From Neisseriales bacterium (lineage in GTDB: Bacteria; Pseudomonadota; Gammaproteobacteria; Burkholderiales; UBA11063), in the NCBI GenBank assembly GCA_008017145.1, contig SSGY01000039.1, positions 1 to 11,420 of the forward strand: a DNA stretch of 11,420 bases. Reading direction: 5' to 3'. The position numbers and the translations under genes were made by a program. A model generated the notes under the pieces. The model saw only the letters and a list, made by a program, of their open reading frames with translations. It searched no databases and was not told where the DNA came from. Of this stretch, positions 1 to 7,747 are shown in pieces. Each line of letters begins with the position of its first letter. Within the stretch, counting starts at the first letter, position 1.

Positions 1-26
1 TAACGTGATGATTAAGCTATAATTTC

Positions 27-35
27 TGATATAAT
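27..35 (+). promoter_or_regulatory. Extended -10 promoter of orn
   Basis: The sequence TGATATAAT is a perfect extended -10 element (TGn followed by TATAAT at 30-35). Transcription would start near 42 and leave a leader of about 27 bases before the orn ATG at 69. No recognisable -35 box lies in the bases available upstream, which fits an extended -10 promoter. A second TATAAT at 18-23 is an alternative. The assignment rests on sequence and position only. Confidence 0.6.
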
Positions 36-68
36 ACGCTCCTTTAATTGCTTCGTGAATGGATACTG

Positions 69-650
69 ATGGCATCAACAAAAAATCATGATAACCTAGT
101 TTGGTTAGATATGGAAATGACTGGACTTAATCCGATAGAAAATGTAGTTTTAGAAGTTGCTGTAGTTATTACTGATAGCGAACTAAATGTTTTGGCTGAG
201 TCTGCCAGTTATGCGATTATTCAACCTGCCGAAGAGTTAGCAAAGATGGATAAGTGGAATGTAAATACCCACACTAAGTCTGGTTTGTTAGAGCGTATAG
301 CTACTAATGGGGTATCTTTAGCTGATGCAGAGAAAGATTTGCTAAAATTAATTAAGAAATATGTTCATAAAGCCAGTTCACCATTGTGTGGTAATACAAT
401 TCACCAAGATCGTAAATTTATCGTGCGCTATATGCCAGAACTGGAAGAATATCTTCATTATCGCAATATAGATGTTAGTACAATTAAAGAATTAGCCAGA
501 CGTTGGTATCCCAAAGTTGCGGAAGGATTTAAAAAACACAATAAACATGAAGCCTTGGCAGATATTCATGAGTCAATAGAAGAACTAAAATACTACCGAC
601 AGCATATTATGCTTCCAGTGGTTTCAATCAATGATGATTCAGTAAATTAA
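69..650 (+). CDS. orn: Oligoribonuclease (DEDDh 3'-5' exoribonuclease)
   Basis: Orn is a cytoplasmic 3'-5' exoribonuclease that degrades RNAs of about two to five nucleotides, including pGpG left over from cyclic di-GMP breakdown. The 193-residue protein is close to the family's usual length of about 180. The DEDDh catalytic set is complete: D14 and E16 in WLDMEMTGL, D114 in GNTIHQDRKF, H160 and D165 in NKHEALADIHES. The family hallmarks KELARRWYP and ELKYYRQH follow. I chose ATG at 69 because it places the catalytic motif at the usual distance from the N terminus. The frame also opens seven codons earlier at a TTG (48), which would add residues not typical of the family. The gene is apparently monocistronic, with its own extended -10 promoter upstream and a hairpin directly after the stop. 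The C-terminal tail after residue 183 is slightly longer than in E. coli. Confidence 0.97.
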   Translation: MASTKNHDNLVWLDMEMTGLNPIENVVLEVAVVITDSELNVLAESASYAIIQPAEELAKMDKWNVNTHTKSGLLERIATNGVSLADAEKDLLKLIKKYVHKASSPLCGNTIHQDRKFIVRYMPELEEYLHYRNIDVSTIKELARRWYPKVAEGFKKHNKHEALADIHESIEELKYYRQHIMLPVVSINDDSVN

Positions 651-652
651 TT

Positions 653-685
653 TATGGCTAACTTATACTTGCTAAGTTAGCCATA
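653..685. terminator. Hairpin between convergent orn and purK
   Basis: Bases 653-665 and 673-685 form a perfect 13-bp inverted repeat (TATGGCTAACTTA and its complement) around a 7-base loop. It begins 3 bases after the orn stop and ends 15 bases before the end of purK, so it could end transcription from both sides. Neither strand has a proper run of T after the stem, so it may act with Rho or protect 3' ends instead of being a classical intrinsic terminator. Confidence 0.6.
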
Positions 686-699
686 GTATCTACGATAAC

Positions 700-1845
700 C
701 TAATCATTAATCCTTAACTGTTCTTTAAGTTGCTCAACTTGCCTTTCTAAGCTTTCCCTATAATTATTACAAATATTAAGATGTCCCATTTTTCTACCTA
801 ATTTAGCTTGCGTTTTACCATAAAGATATAATTTTGCATTTGGATGATTGTTAATCATTGTTTCAAATGGGTTTGAGGTTGGATCTAGCCACACGTCGCC
901 GAGTAGGTTAAGCATTGCACCATCTTGTTTTAAAGCGGTGCTACCAAGATTGAGACCGCAAACTGCGCGTAGTTGTTGCTCAAATTGTGACGTGATTGTG
1001 CTATCCAATGTAATGTGCCCAGAATTATGCGGACGCGGAGCAATTTCATTAACTAATAATTGTCCATCATGAGTGATAAAAAACTCAATTGTCAATAAAC
1101 CAATATAGCCTAGTTTTTCAACTATCAAGTGTGCTGCTTGCTCAGCCTGACTGATAAGCTCTGGCGCAATTGCAGCAGGAATATAACTTATCTCCAATAT
1201 TCCATTGCGGTGATGATTTTCAAGTACTGGAAATGTATTGCTTCCAGTTTGGTTACGCGCAACAATTACCGAAACTTCGTGTTGTAATGAAACCATTTTT
1301 TCTAGGATACATTCAGGATGTGCTAATTGAATGTATGCATCCTCTAGTTCAGATGCTCGCATTAACTTAACTTGTCCTTTGCCGTCGTAACCCATAGTTG
1401 TCGTTTTTAAAATTGCTGGAAACATTTCTGCTTTGATATTACGGCAATCTTGTATTTGCGAAATTAAAACAAAATCAGCAGTTGATAGCCCACATGATCT
1501 AAAGAAAGTTTTTTCTTTACCACGGTTTTGGGCAATAAGTAAGCTGCTTGCTTGGGGGTAAACTGGTTTGAATTGGTTTAAATAATCCACGGTGCTAGCC
1601 GGAACATTTTCAAATTCAGTTGTTATTACATCTGCATACTGTGCTAACTCTTTTAATGCTTCCTGATCATCGTATTTTTTACAAATATGGATATCTGCTG
1701 CACGTTTGGCAGGGCAATGTGGATCAGGTTCTAAAACTGCAACGTTATAACCAAACTGTTTTGCAGTCAATGCTAAATACATTCCTAGCTGTCCACCACC
1801 TAAAATACCAATAGTTGCTGGAGGTAATATCATTACTTGTTTCAT
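700..1845 (-). CDS. purK: N5-carboxyaminoimidazole ribonucleotide synthase
   Basis: PurK uses ATP and bicarbonate to carboxylate aminoimidazole ribonucleotide (AIR) to N5-CAIR in cytoplasmic de novo purine synthesis. The 381 residues show the ATP-grasp family layout. The N-terminal nucleotide-binding loop is GILGGGQLG (13-21). An ATP-grasp glycine-rich loop follows at TTTMGYDGKGQ (148-158). The metal and phosphate-binding stretch is NEIAPRPHNSGHIT (266-279), and the C-terminal domain carries LYGKTQAKLGRKMGHLN (341-357). Length is normal or slightly long. The ATG shares one base with the purE stop codon (TAATG), and a GGAG lies 11 bases upstream inside purE, so the two genes are almost certainly translationally coupled. 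The C-terminal 20 residues are charged and probably helical. Confidence 0.97.
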   Translation of the reverse strand: MKQVMILPPATIGILGGGQLGMYLALTAKQFGYNVAVLEPDPHCPAKRAADIHICKKYDDQEALKELAQYADVITTEFENVPASTVDYLNQFKPVYPQASSLLIAQNRGKEKTFFRSCGLSTADFVLISQIQDCRNIKAEMFPAILKTTTMGYDGKGQVKLMRASELEDAYIQLAHPECILEKMVSLQHEVSVIVARNQTGSNTFPVLENHHRNGILEISYIPAAIAPELISQAEQAAHLIVEKLGYIGLLTIEFFITHDGQLLVNEIAPRPHNSGHITLDSTITSQFEQQLRAVCGLNLGSTALKQDGAMLNLLGDVWLDPTSNPFETMINNHPNAKLYLYGKTQAKLGRKMGHLNICNNYRESLERQVEQLKEQLRIND

Positions 1846-2336
1846 TAATCAGTTAGCTCCGGTAAATTCATATTTAATACCATAGCTGTTTGTTCGGCAC
1901 GGAATTTGTGTAGTTTTTCAGCAAGCTTGGGATTATGTAGCGCTAAAATCTGCACAGCTAATAAAGCTGCGTTTGCTGCACCAGCTTCACCAATTGCCAA
2001 TGTTCCAACAGGAATCCCTTTAGGCATTTGCACAATAGAGTAGAGTGAATCCTGTCCTTTAAGATATTTGGATGGAACTGGAACACCTAATATTGGTACA
2101 ATAGTTTTGGCAGCAAGCATCCCAGGTAAATGGGCTGCACCACCCGCACCAGCTATAATTACTTTTAGACCATGGGTTTCAGCTGCTTCGGCATATTCAA
2201 ACAATAAATTAGGTGTACGGTGGGCAGAAACTACTAAAGTTTCATAATTTACACCAAAATCACGTAAAATTTTAGCAGCGTGTTGCATTATATCCCAATC
2301 TGAGGTACTTCCCATAACTACACCAACTTCAATCAT
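1845..2336 (-). CDS. purE: N5-CAIR mutase (class I PurE)
   Basis: Class I PurE converts N5-CAIR, the PurK product, into CAIR by moving the carboxylate to the ring carbon. It normally works as a cytoplasmic octamer. The 163-residue length is typical. Visible family motifs are [12 protein letters not shown] (6-17), VVSAHRTP (35-42) containing the catalytic histidine, [12 protein letters not shown] (62-73), VPILGVPV (80-87), and the substrate loop [13 protein letters not shown] (100-112). The presence of purK next door confirms the class I mutase route rather than the class II one-step carboxylase. The start is well supported: GGAGG at 2343-2347 sits 6 bases before the ATG, and an extended -10 element lies about 30 bases upstream. 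It is the first gene of the purE-purK pair. Confidence 0.97.
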   Translation of the reverse strand: MIEVGVVMGSTSDWDIMQHAAKILRDFGVNYETLVVSAHRTPNLLFEYAEAAETHGLKVIIAGAGGAAHLPGMLAAKTIVPILGVPVPSKYLKGQDSLYSIVQMPKGIPVGTLAIGEAGAANAALLAVQILALHNPKLAEKLHKFRAEQTAMVLNMNLPELTD

Positions 2337-2367
2337 TTACCGCCTCCATTAGACTTATTAAAGCCGA

Positions 2368-2376
2368 AGTATATCA
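2368..2376 (-). promoter_or_regulatory. Extended -10 promoter of purEK
   Basis: Read on the minus strand this is TGATATACT, an extended -10 with five of six bases of the TATAAT consensus. It lies about 30 bases before the purE ATG. The matching -35 position (about 2391-2396) reads GCAAAA, which is a poor box. The promoter may therefore rely on the extended -10 or on an activator bound upstream. Confidence 0.55.
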
Positions 2377-2400
2377 TATTAGGTGTTGCTTTTTGCTATT

Positions 2401-2417
2401 TTGATGCACTGCAACAA
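2401..2417. promoter_or_regulatory. Near-palindrome upstream of purE, possible operator
   Basis: TTGATGCACTGCAACAA is a 17-base palindrome with seven of eight base pairs matching around a central base. It starts about 5 bases upstream of the purE -35 position, where activators commonly bind. It does not resemble the E. coli PurR box (ACGCAAACGTTTGCGT). The regulator is unknown, and binding by any protein is inference. Confidence 0.35.
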
Positions 2418-2570
2418 GAAATTAATAGTGTACAATAATACTCTGATAATTAATCTATACTCAATCAGATTTATCATACTGGGTTATTGACTTACTTCTT
2501 CTCTTACTATTAGTATGTTTTGTCGTCAGTTGTCTATCAGTATTTCCACGCGTGCGTGTTTTAATCTGTT
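2418..2570. other. Divergent intergenic region, purE to permease
   Basis: This is the otherwise unassigned part of the 276-bp gap between the divergent purE and permease genes. I see no open frame of useful length and no RNA gene. It contains a pyrimidine-rich patch (about 2490-2508) and a perfect 8-bp palindrome CACGCGTG at 2547-2554, GC-rich against AT-rich surroundings. A weak CATACT/AGTATG inverted pair (2474-2479 and 2512-2517) has too long a loop to be persuasive. Confidence 0.4.
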
Positions 2571-2574
2571 TGAG

Positions 2575-2580
2575 TATAAT
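2575..2580 (+). promoter_or_regulatory. Probable -10 box of the permease gene
   Basis: A perfect TATAAT lies 32 bases before the permease ATG, a normal distance for a short leader. The expected -35 region (about 2551-2557) is GC-rich and does not match TTGACA. Basal activity may therefore be low or depend on a regulator, possibly one that binds the CACGCGTG palindrome overlapping this region. Confidence 0.4.
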
Positions 2581-2612
2581 TATTACCCATTAATATAACA
2601 AGGGAAAATGGA

Positions 2613-4214
2613 ATGGAAAGTGTTACAGTAAAAAATAAAATCGGTCTTCTGTCGGTGATTGCGATTTCTACAACAGGAATTATTGGTAGTGGTTGGTTAT
2701 TTAGCGCTTACCTAGGTGCTAAGGTAGCAGGGGCTGCCGTTTACGTCTCTTGGATTCTGACATTGATATTTTTTATCTTAATGTCGCTGGTTATTTCCGA
2801 GATTGTTTCCATCTTTCCTGTTCGTGGGATTATTGGAAGAATGGGGGCACTATCACATAATAAATATTTTGGCGCAATATTCGCTTTTGCTATCTGGTTG
2901 GAGTTAATAGGTAGTATTCCTGGTGAAGCTCAGGCAAGCGTCGAATATTTGGCAAATATCTCTCCTTGGTTAAGTCATCTATTAATCAGTAATGGTGCAT
3001 TAACTACAGCGGGGATTGGTTTTACAGTTTTATTTTTGGTTGCTTTTTGGATGGCCAATTTATTTGGGATTAAGCTCTTTACGCGAATTAATAATTCAAT
3101 TGCTGTAATTAAAGTATTTCTACCTGCGATAATTGCGCTTATTATTATGGGGGCATCTTTTCATCCGGCTAACTTTACTGCTTACGAAGGCAGTTTTATG
3201 CCCTATGGATATAATTCAATCATCCTTGCAATGACCTCTACCGGAATGCTATATTCGTTTAATGGTTTTCAACTTTGTGCATCATTTGCAAGTGAGATAA
3301 GAAATCCTGGGCGCAATTTACCTTTAGGTATGGTTATCTCTATTATCTTGTGTTTTTTAATTTATGTAATTTTGCAAACTTCATTTATTGGTGCTTTGGA
3401 TACAGCGCAGCTGGCAAATCATGGATGGTTAAAATTGGATTTTACATCCCCATTTGCACAACTTGCAACTTTAGTTGGGTTAAACTTCCTGACAGTAGTG
3501 TTGTATGTTGATGCATGTATTTCTCCTTCAGGAACTGGTGTAACGTTTGTTGGTAGTGGTTCACGAGTACTTTCTTCTATGGCTGCTGAACGACAAATGC
3601 CGCAATTTTTCGCTGTGTTGGATAAAAAACATAACTTTGAAAAACGTGCGATTATTTTTAACTTTGGGGTTGCTTTAATATTTTTATTTTTATTCCACAG
3701 TTGGGCAGTGTTAATTAACTTTATTACTGCGCTAATAATACTAATGTATATGGTTGTTCCGATAACTCTGATAGCATTGCGTCATAGTCACGCTGAAACG
3801 GTGCGAAGTTATAAATTGCCATTTGCATTTCTTATTTGTTGTGCACTATTTGTAATTCAAGCTATATTCTTTATCTTTATCGGTGCTAAAGATATGCAGT
3901 ATCTTACGATAACAATGACCGTTTTAATTGGTGTATTTTTATCAATTAATGCTCATGGCAATGATGGTTACAGTTTTATGGATATAGTAAAATTATCGGT
4001 ACCATTTTTAGCCTTTTTATGGGCTATAACTGTTTTGATTCTTATTGGTCCAATCAGTTACGGTGGTAATGATTATTTGAGTTATGGAGTATTTTATCCG
4101 TTATATATTGCTGTTTCTATCTATGCATTTTACTTTTTTACCAATAAAAAATTTGTAGCTAAGTGTCAGGCTATTCGTCACTTAGATAATGCTAAACTTA
4201 GTGAGCAGAAATAA
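2613..4214 (+). CDS. APC-superfamily amino acid permease
   Basis: This is an inner-membrane transporter of the amino acid-polyamine-organocation superfamily, expected to carry an amino acid or related compound by symport or exchange. The 533 residues are strongly hydrophobic, with about 12 to 14 predicted membrane segments. The unwound first helix carries the substrate-binding glycine motif TTGIIGSGWL (20-29), and the family signature SEIRNPGRNLPLG (227-239) follows the sixth helix. The length is near that of the aspartate and YveA-like branch of the superfamily, but I cannot assign the substrate. The ATG at 2613 is preceded by AGGGA (2601-2605) at 7 bases. An ATG at 2608 is out of frame. The gene appears to stand alone, with its own -10 box and a long hairpin directly after the stop. 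The C-terminal tail after about 511 is polar and cytoplasmic. Confidence 0.9.
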   Translation: MESVTVKNKIGLLSVIAISTTGIIGSGWLFSAYLGAKVAGAAVYVSWILTLIFFILMSLVISEIVSIFPVRGIIGRMGALSHNKYFGAIFAFAIWLELIGSIPGEAQASVEYLANISPWLSHLLISNGALTTAGIGFTVLFLVAFWMANLFGIKLFTRINNSIAVIKVFLPAIIALIIMGASFHPANFTAYEGSFMPYGYNSIILAMTSTGMLYSFNGFQLCASFASEIRNPGRNLPLGMVISIILCFLIYVILQTSFIGALDTAQLANHGWLKLDFTSPFAQLATLVGLNFLTVVLYVDACISPSGTGVTFVGSGSRVLSSMAAERQMPQFFAVLDKKHNFEKRAIIFNFGVALIFLFLFHSWAVLINFITALIILMYMVVPITLIALRHSHAETVRSYKLPFAFLICCALFVIQAIFFIFIGAKDMQYLTITMTVLIGVFLSINAHGNDGYSFMDIVKLSVPFLAFLWAITVLILIGPISYGGNDYLSYGVFYPLYIAVSIYAFYFFTNKKFVAKCQAIRHLDNAKLSEQK

Positions 4215-4216
4215 TT

Positions 4217-4274
4217 TTTAGGTTCATGCCTAGATTAGCAACGTAAATTGCCAAAATCTAGGTATGAACCTAAA
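4217..4274. terminator. Long 20-bp-stem hairpin after the permease gene
   Basis: Bases 4217-4236 and 4255-4274 form a 20-bp inverted repeat with a single mismatch that is a G-U pair in the plus-strand RNA (G4228 with T4263). The 18-base loop can itself pair GCAA (4238-4241) with TTGC (4248-4251). It starts 3 bases after the permease stop. No T run directly follows the stem on the plus strand, so classical intrinsic termination is doubtful. It could be a Rho-assisted terminator, an mRNA-stabilising structure, or a dispersed palindromic repeat. Confidence 0.55.
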
Positions 4275-4334
4275 TGAAATAAGCTAATTTTTTCGTAGTT
4301 CATAGTTAACACGGTTATATAAAAGAAGATTTTA

Positions 4335-4793
4335 ATGCAAAAACTACAATTTAAAATTGAAATTAATGCTCCGTTAACAAGAGTTTATATTCTAATGCTT
4401 GGGCTTGATAATAAGGAGAGTTACGAAAAGTGGGTTGCTGTGTTTAATCCAACTTCCACTTATGAAGGGAGCTGGCTAAAAGGTAGTAAAATTCTTTTTG
4501 TCGGTACAGCGCACGACGGAAAACGTGCTGGAATGGTTTCTGAAATTGTCGAAAATATCCCTAATCAATTTGTCTCTATTCGCCATCGTGGGATTCTTGA
4601 TGGTGATCAAGAAATCACTACGGGTGAAGCTGCTGAGCTATGGGCTTCTGGCATTGAAAATTATACATTTGAAGCAATTGGTACGACGAGCATTGTGACA
4701 ATTGATGTCGATATTCCGAAAAATTATCTAGAATATATGAACGAAGTTTGGCCCAAAGCATTGGTACGCTTGAAAGAGATTGCTGAAAATTAA
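4335..4793 (+). CDS. SRPBCC/START-like domain protein (AHSA1-like)
   Basis: This 152-residue protein fits a single SRPBCC (START/Bet v1-like) fold, a cavity-forming domain that binds hydrophobic ligands or, in the AHSA1 branch, assists Hsp90. The opening KLQFKIEINAPLTRVYILML (3-22) is the first strand and helix. YEKWVAVFNPTSTYEGSWLKGSKILFVG (30-57) and FVSIRHRGI (79-87) are the central strands. The C-terminal amphipathic helix is YLEYMNEVWPKALVRLKEIAE (131-151), typical of the fold. It has no signal peptide or membrane segment, so it is probably cytoplasmic. The ATG is preceded by a weak AGAAG (4324-4328), and a TATA-rich stretch at 4315-4321 is a possible but unconvincing -10. Neither neighbour suggests a pathway. 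The family call is fairly secure, but the ligand and role are unknown. Confidence 0.78.
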   Translation: MQKLQFKIEINAPLTRVYILMLGLDNKESYEKWVAVFNPTSTYEGSWLKGSKILFVGTAHDGKRAGMVSEIVENIPNQFVSIRHRGILDGDQEITTGEAAELWASGIENYTFEAIGTTSIVTIDVDIPKNYLEYMNEVWPKALVRLKEIAEN

Positions 4794-4841
4794 ATTTTAC
4801 TAATGGTTAGTCGTATGCTTATAGTAAGGATTTATAGTTCT

Positions 4842-4870
4842 TTCAAAGACTATCTGGAGTGTGTTATAAT
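4842..4870 (+). promoter_or_regulatory. Promoter of the minCDE-trxB operon
   Basis: A perfect TATAAT at 4865-4870 carries an extended -10 TG (4862-4863). A -35-like TTCAAA at 4842-4847 (four of six bases) stands at the ideal 17-base spacing. Transcription would begin near 4877, giving a leader of about 44 bases before the minC ATG. This is the best-formed promoter in the window. Confidence 0.7.
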
Positions 4871-4872
4871 TG

Positions 4873-4898
4873 CGCGTATTAAATAATAGCGTTTTTTT
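4873..4898 (+). terminator. Weak hairpin plus T7 run before minC
   Basis: C4873-G4874-C4875 and T4877-T4880 can pair with A4885-G4891, giving seven pairs with G4876 bulged around an AAAT loop. Seven T bases (4892-4898) follow directly. It could end read-through from the SRPBCC gene. The left arm lies across the predicted minC transcription start near 4877, so it should not form fully in transcripts starting from the minC promoter itself. The stem is short and AT-rich, so confidence is low. Confidence 0.35.
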
Positions 4899-4920
4899 AT
4901 AAAGTAAAGCCACCAAAAGT

Positions 4921-5586
4921 ATGATGCCCAGCAACAGTATTAAACTTAACTCTGCGAATTTTGATTATTATATTTTGAGGGTCGCTCCTAACACGGAACT
5001 TGAACAAATTGCCAGTAAGCTTGCAACTTTGCGTGAATTTGATGCAACTGGTAAATATTTGGTTCTTGAGTGTAGCGCAAAGCCTGATATGAGCCAGTTC
5101 ATTCCGTATTTGAAGAAAATTGATGACGTAGCCGCTAAGTTCGCTTTAGAGGTTAAGTTTATTGTAGCTAACCAATTTATTTTAGCTGATCAAATAGATG
5201 GGCGAGCAGTAATAAATCTTCCCGCCACACTCCAGTCTAAGCCGATATTAAATCAAACTTTGTTGATAGAAGAACCAGTCCGTAGTGGTATCAGAATTGA
5301 AAATGACGGTGACATAATTGTTACTACTTTAGTTTCACATAATGCCGAAATCATTGCCAGTGGCAATATTCATGTGTATGGCGACTGCCGGGGGCGAGTA
5401 TTGGCTGGTAATGGCGGGAATAAAAAAGCTAAAATTTTTATTGCACGTTTTAATGCGGAGATGATCTCGATTGCTGGAATTTACCGAGTGATAGAAGATA
5501 AGCTGCCTGATAATTTACACAATAAAGCAGTACAGATTTTTCTGGATGAAAAAGAACGATTGAACGTAATACCTTTAGCGGTATAG
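4921..5586 (+). CDS. minC: Septum site-determining protein MinC
   Basis: MinC blocks FtsZ assembly away from mid-cell and is carried to the membrane by MinD. The 221-residue length is normal. The N-terminal FtsZ-inhibiting domain (about 7-104) is divergent, as is usual. The C-terminal beta-helix domain that dimerises and binds MinD is well conserved: RSGIRIENDGDIIV (121-134), a glycine-rich stretch GNIHVYGDCRGRVLAG (148-163) with the key RG pair, and ISIAGIYRV (182-190). No clear Shine-Dalgarno sequence precedes the ATG at 4921, and a second ATG follows immediately at 4924, so the exact start may be one codon later. It is the first gene of a five-gene run. A 100-base gap separates it from minD, wider than the other gaps in the operon. 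Confidence 0.95.
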   Translation: MMPSNSIKLNSANFDYYILRVAPNTELEQIASKLATLREFDATGKYLVLECSAKPDMSQFIPYLKKIDDVAAKFALEVKFIVANQFILADQIDGRAVINLPATLQSKPILNQTLLIEEPVRSGIRIENDGDIIVTTLVSHNAEIIASGNIHVYGDCRGRVLAGNGGNKKAKIFIARFNAEMISIAGIYRVIEDKLPDNLHNKAVQIFLDEKERLNVIPLAV

Positions 5587-5595
5587 TAGAGTATA

Positions 5596-5623
5596 TAGAC
5601 AAATTTTTTGAAGTTATGATAAT
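5596..5623 (+). promoter_or_regulatory. Possible internal promoter before minD
   Basis: TAGACA (5596-5601) and GATAAT (5618-5623) each match five of six consensus bases and are 16 bases apart. They sit in the only sizeable gap inside the operon, about 63 bases before the minD ATG. It might allow minD, minE and trxB to be made independently of minC. In an AT-rich genome such matches arise readily by chance. Confidence 0.35.
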
Positions 5624-5675
5624 TTAATGAGTATAAAAATGCGTGGCGATACTAATCGTCATAAAATGCAATCTG

Positions 5676-5681
5676 TAGGAG
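5676..5681 (+). promoter_or_regulatory. Ribosome binding site fixing the minD start
   Basis: TAGGAG lies 5 bases before the ATG at 5687. It favours that codon over the in-frame upstream ATGs at 5627, 5639 and 5666, none of which has a comparable site. Confidence 0.75.
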
Positions 5682-5686
5682 CAAAT

Positions 5687-6508
5687 ATGGCTAAAGCGGC
5701 AAGAATTGTTGTTGTCACATCGGGTAAGGGTGGAGTAGGTAAAACAACTACTTCCGCAAGTTTTGCAACTGGTTTGGCTTTAAAAGGGCATAAAACAGTG
5801 GTGATTGATTTTGATATTGGTTTGCGAAATCTCGATTTAATTATGGGGTGCGAACGGCGGGTTGTTTATGATTTTGTTAATGTGATTAATGGTGAGGCTA
5901 CTTTACATCAAGCGTTAATTAAAGATAAGAACTGCGATAATTTGTATGTGTTGGCTGCGTCACAAACTAAAGACAAGGAAGCGCTAACTCAGGATGGTGT
6001 CGAAAAAGTGCTAGAAGAGCTTAAAAAAGATTTTGACTTTATTGTCTGTGATTCGCCTGCTGGGATTGAAATGGGCGCGTTTATGGCGTTATACTTCGCT
6101 GATGAGGCATTGGTTGTAACTAATCCTGAAGTGTCTTCGGTTCGTGATTCTGATCGTATCTTGGGGATTCTATCTTCCAAGGCTAAACGTGCCGTTGATG
6201 GACGTGAAAAAGTAAAAGAACATTTAATCATTACGCGCTATAACCCAGAACGAGTTGAGAATGGTGATATGTTGTCATTGACGGATATTCAGGATATCTT
6301 AAGAATTCCCGTTTTAGGCGTTGTTCCAGAGTCAAAGGATGTTTTACAAGCATCTAATACAGGTTCACCAGCAATTAATTTAAGAGGAACGAGTGTTTCT
6401 GAAGCTTATTTTGATTTGGTTGCAAGATTTTTAGGTGAGGATAAGCCGATGCGTTACACTACGGCTGAAAAAAAAGGATTGTTGAAACGCATCTTTGGAG
6501 GAAACTAG
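5687..6508 (+). CDS. minD: Septum site-determining ATPase MinD
   Basis: MinD is a membrane-associated ATPase that recruits MinC and oscillates with MinE between the poles to centre division. From ATG 5687 it has 273 residues (E. coli has 270). The deviant Walker A motif is GKGGVGKT (13-20) with signature lysine K14 and K19. Switch I is [14 protein letters not shown] (41-54), and the Walker B/switch II aspartate is in VCDSPAGIE (120-128). The C-terminal amphipathic membrane-targeting helix is [10 protein letters not shown] (264-273). The frame is open 20 codons further upstream (from 5627), but the ribosome binding site and the family's usual N terminus just before [12 protein letters not shown] support 5687. 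Only one base separates its stop from the minE ATG, and the minE ribosome binding site lies inside its last codons, so the two are tightly co-translated. Confidence 0.97.
   Translation: MAKAARIVVVTSGKGGVGKTTTSASFATGLALKGHKTVVIDFDIGLRNLDLIMGCERRVVYDFVNVINGEATLHQALIKDKNCDNLYVLAASQTKDKEALTQDGVEKVLEELKKDFDFIVCDSPAGIEMGAFMALYFADEALVVTNPEVSSVRDSDRILGILSSKAKRAVDGREKVKEHLIITRYNPERVENGDMLSLTDIQDILRIPVLGVVPESKDVLQASNTGSPAINLRGTSVSEAYFDLVARFLGEDKPMRYTTAEKKGLLKRIFGGN
6497..6501 (+). promoter_or_regulatory. Ribosome binding site of minE inside the end of minD
   Basis: GGAGG lies 8 bases before the minE ATG at 6510 and within the last codons of minD. It supports ATG 6510 over the TTG at 6495, which lies upstream of the GGAGG. 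Confidence 0.75.
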
Positions 6509-6509
6509 C

Positions 6510-7738
<1,229 letters not shown>

Positions 7739-7747
7739 TAAACCTTA

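Noticed and set aside
48..68. TTG start extending Orn by seven residues
   Set aside because: The extension is not typical of the family. ATG 69 gives catalytic spacing matching E. coli with a two-residue offset.
848..1072. Plus-strand open frame of 74 codons opposite purK
   Set aside because: It lies wholly antisense to a clearly conserved purK and its translation shows no recognisable motif. The frames at 1170-1370 and 1620-1814 are similar shadows.
2337..2612. Purine riboswitch or other structured leader in the purE-permease gap
   Set aside because: The purE leader from its predicted start is under 30 bases, too short for an aptamer, and no conserved riboswitch core is visible.
4804..4887. 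27-codon ORF in the minC upstream region
   Set aside because: It has no ribosome binding site and runs through the predicted minC promoter and into the hairpin, so it is best explained by chance.
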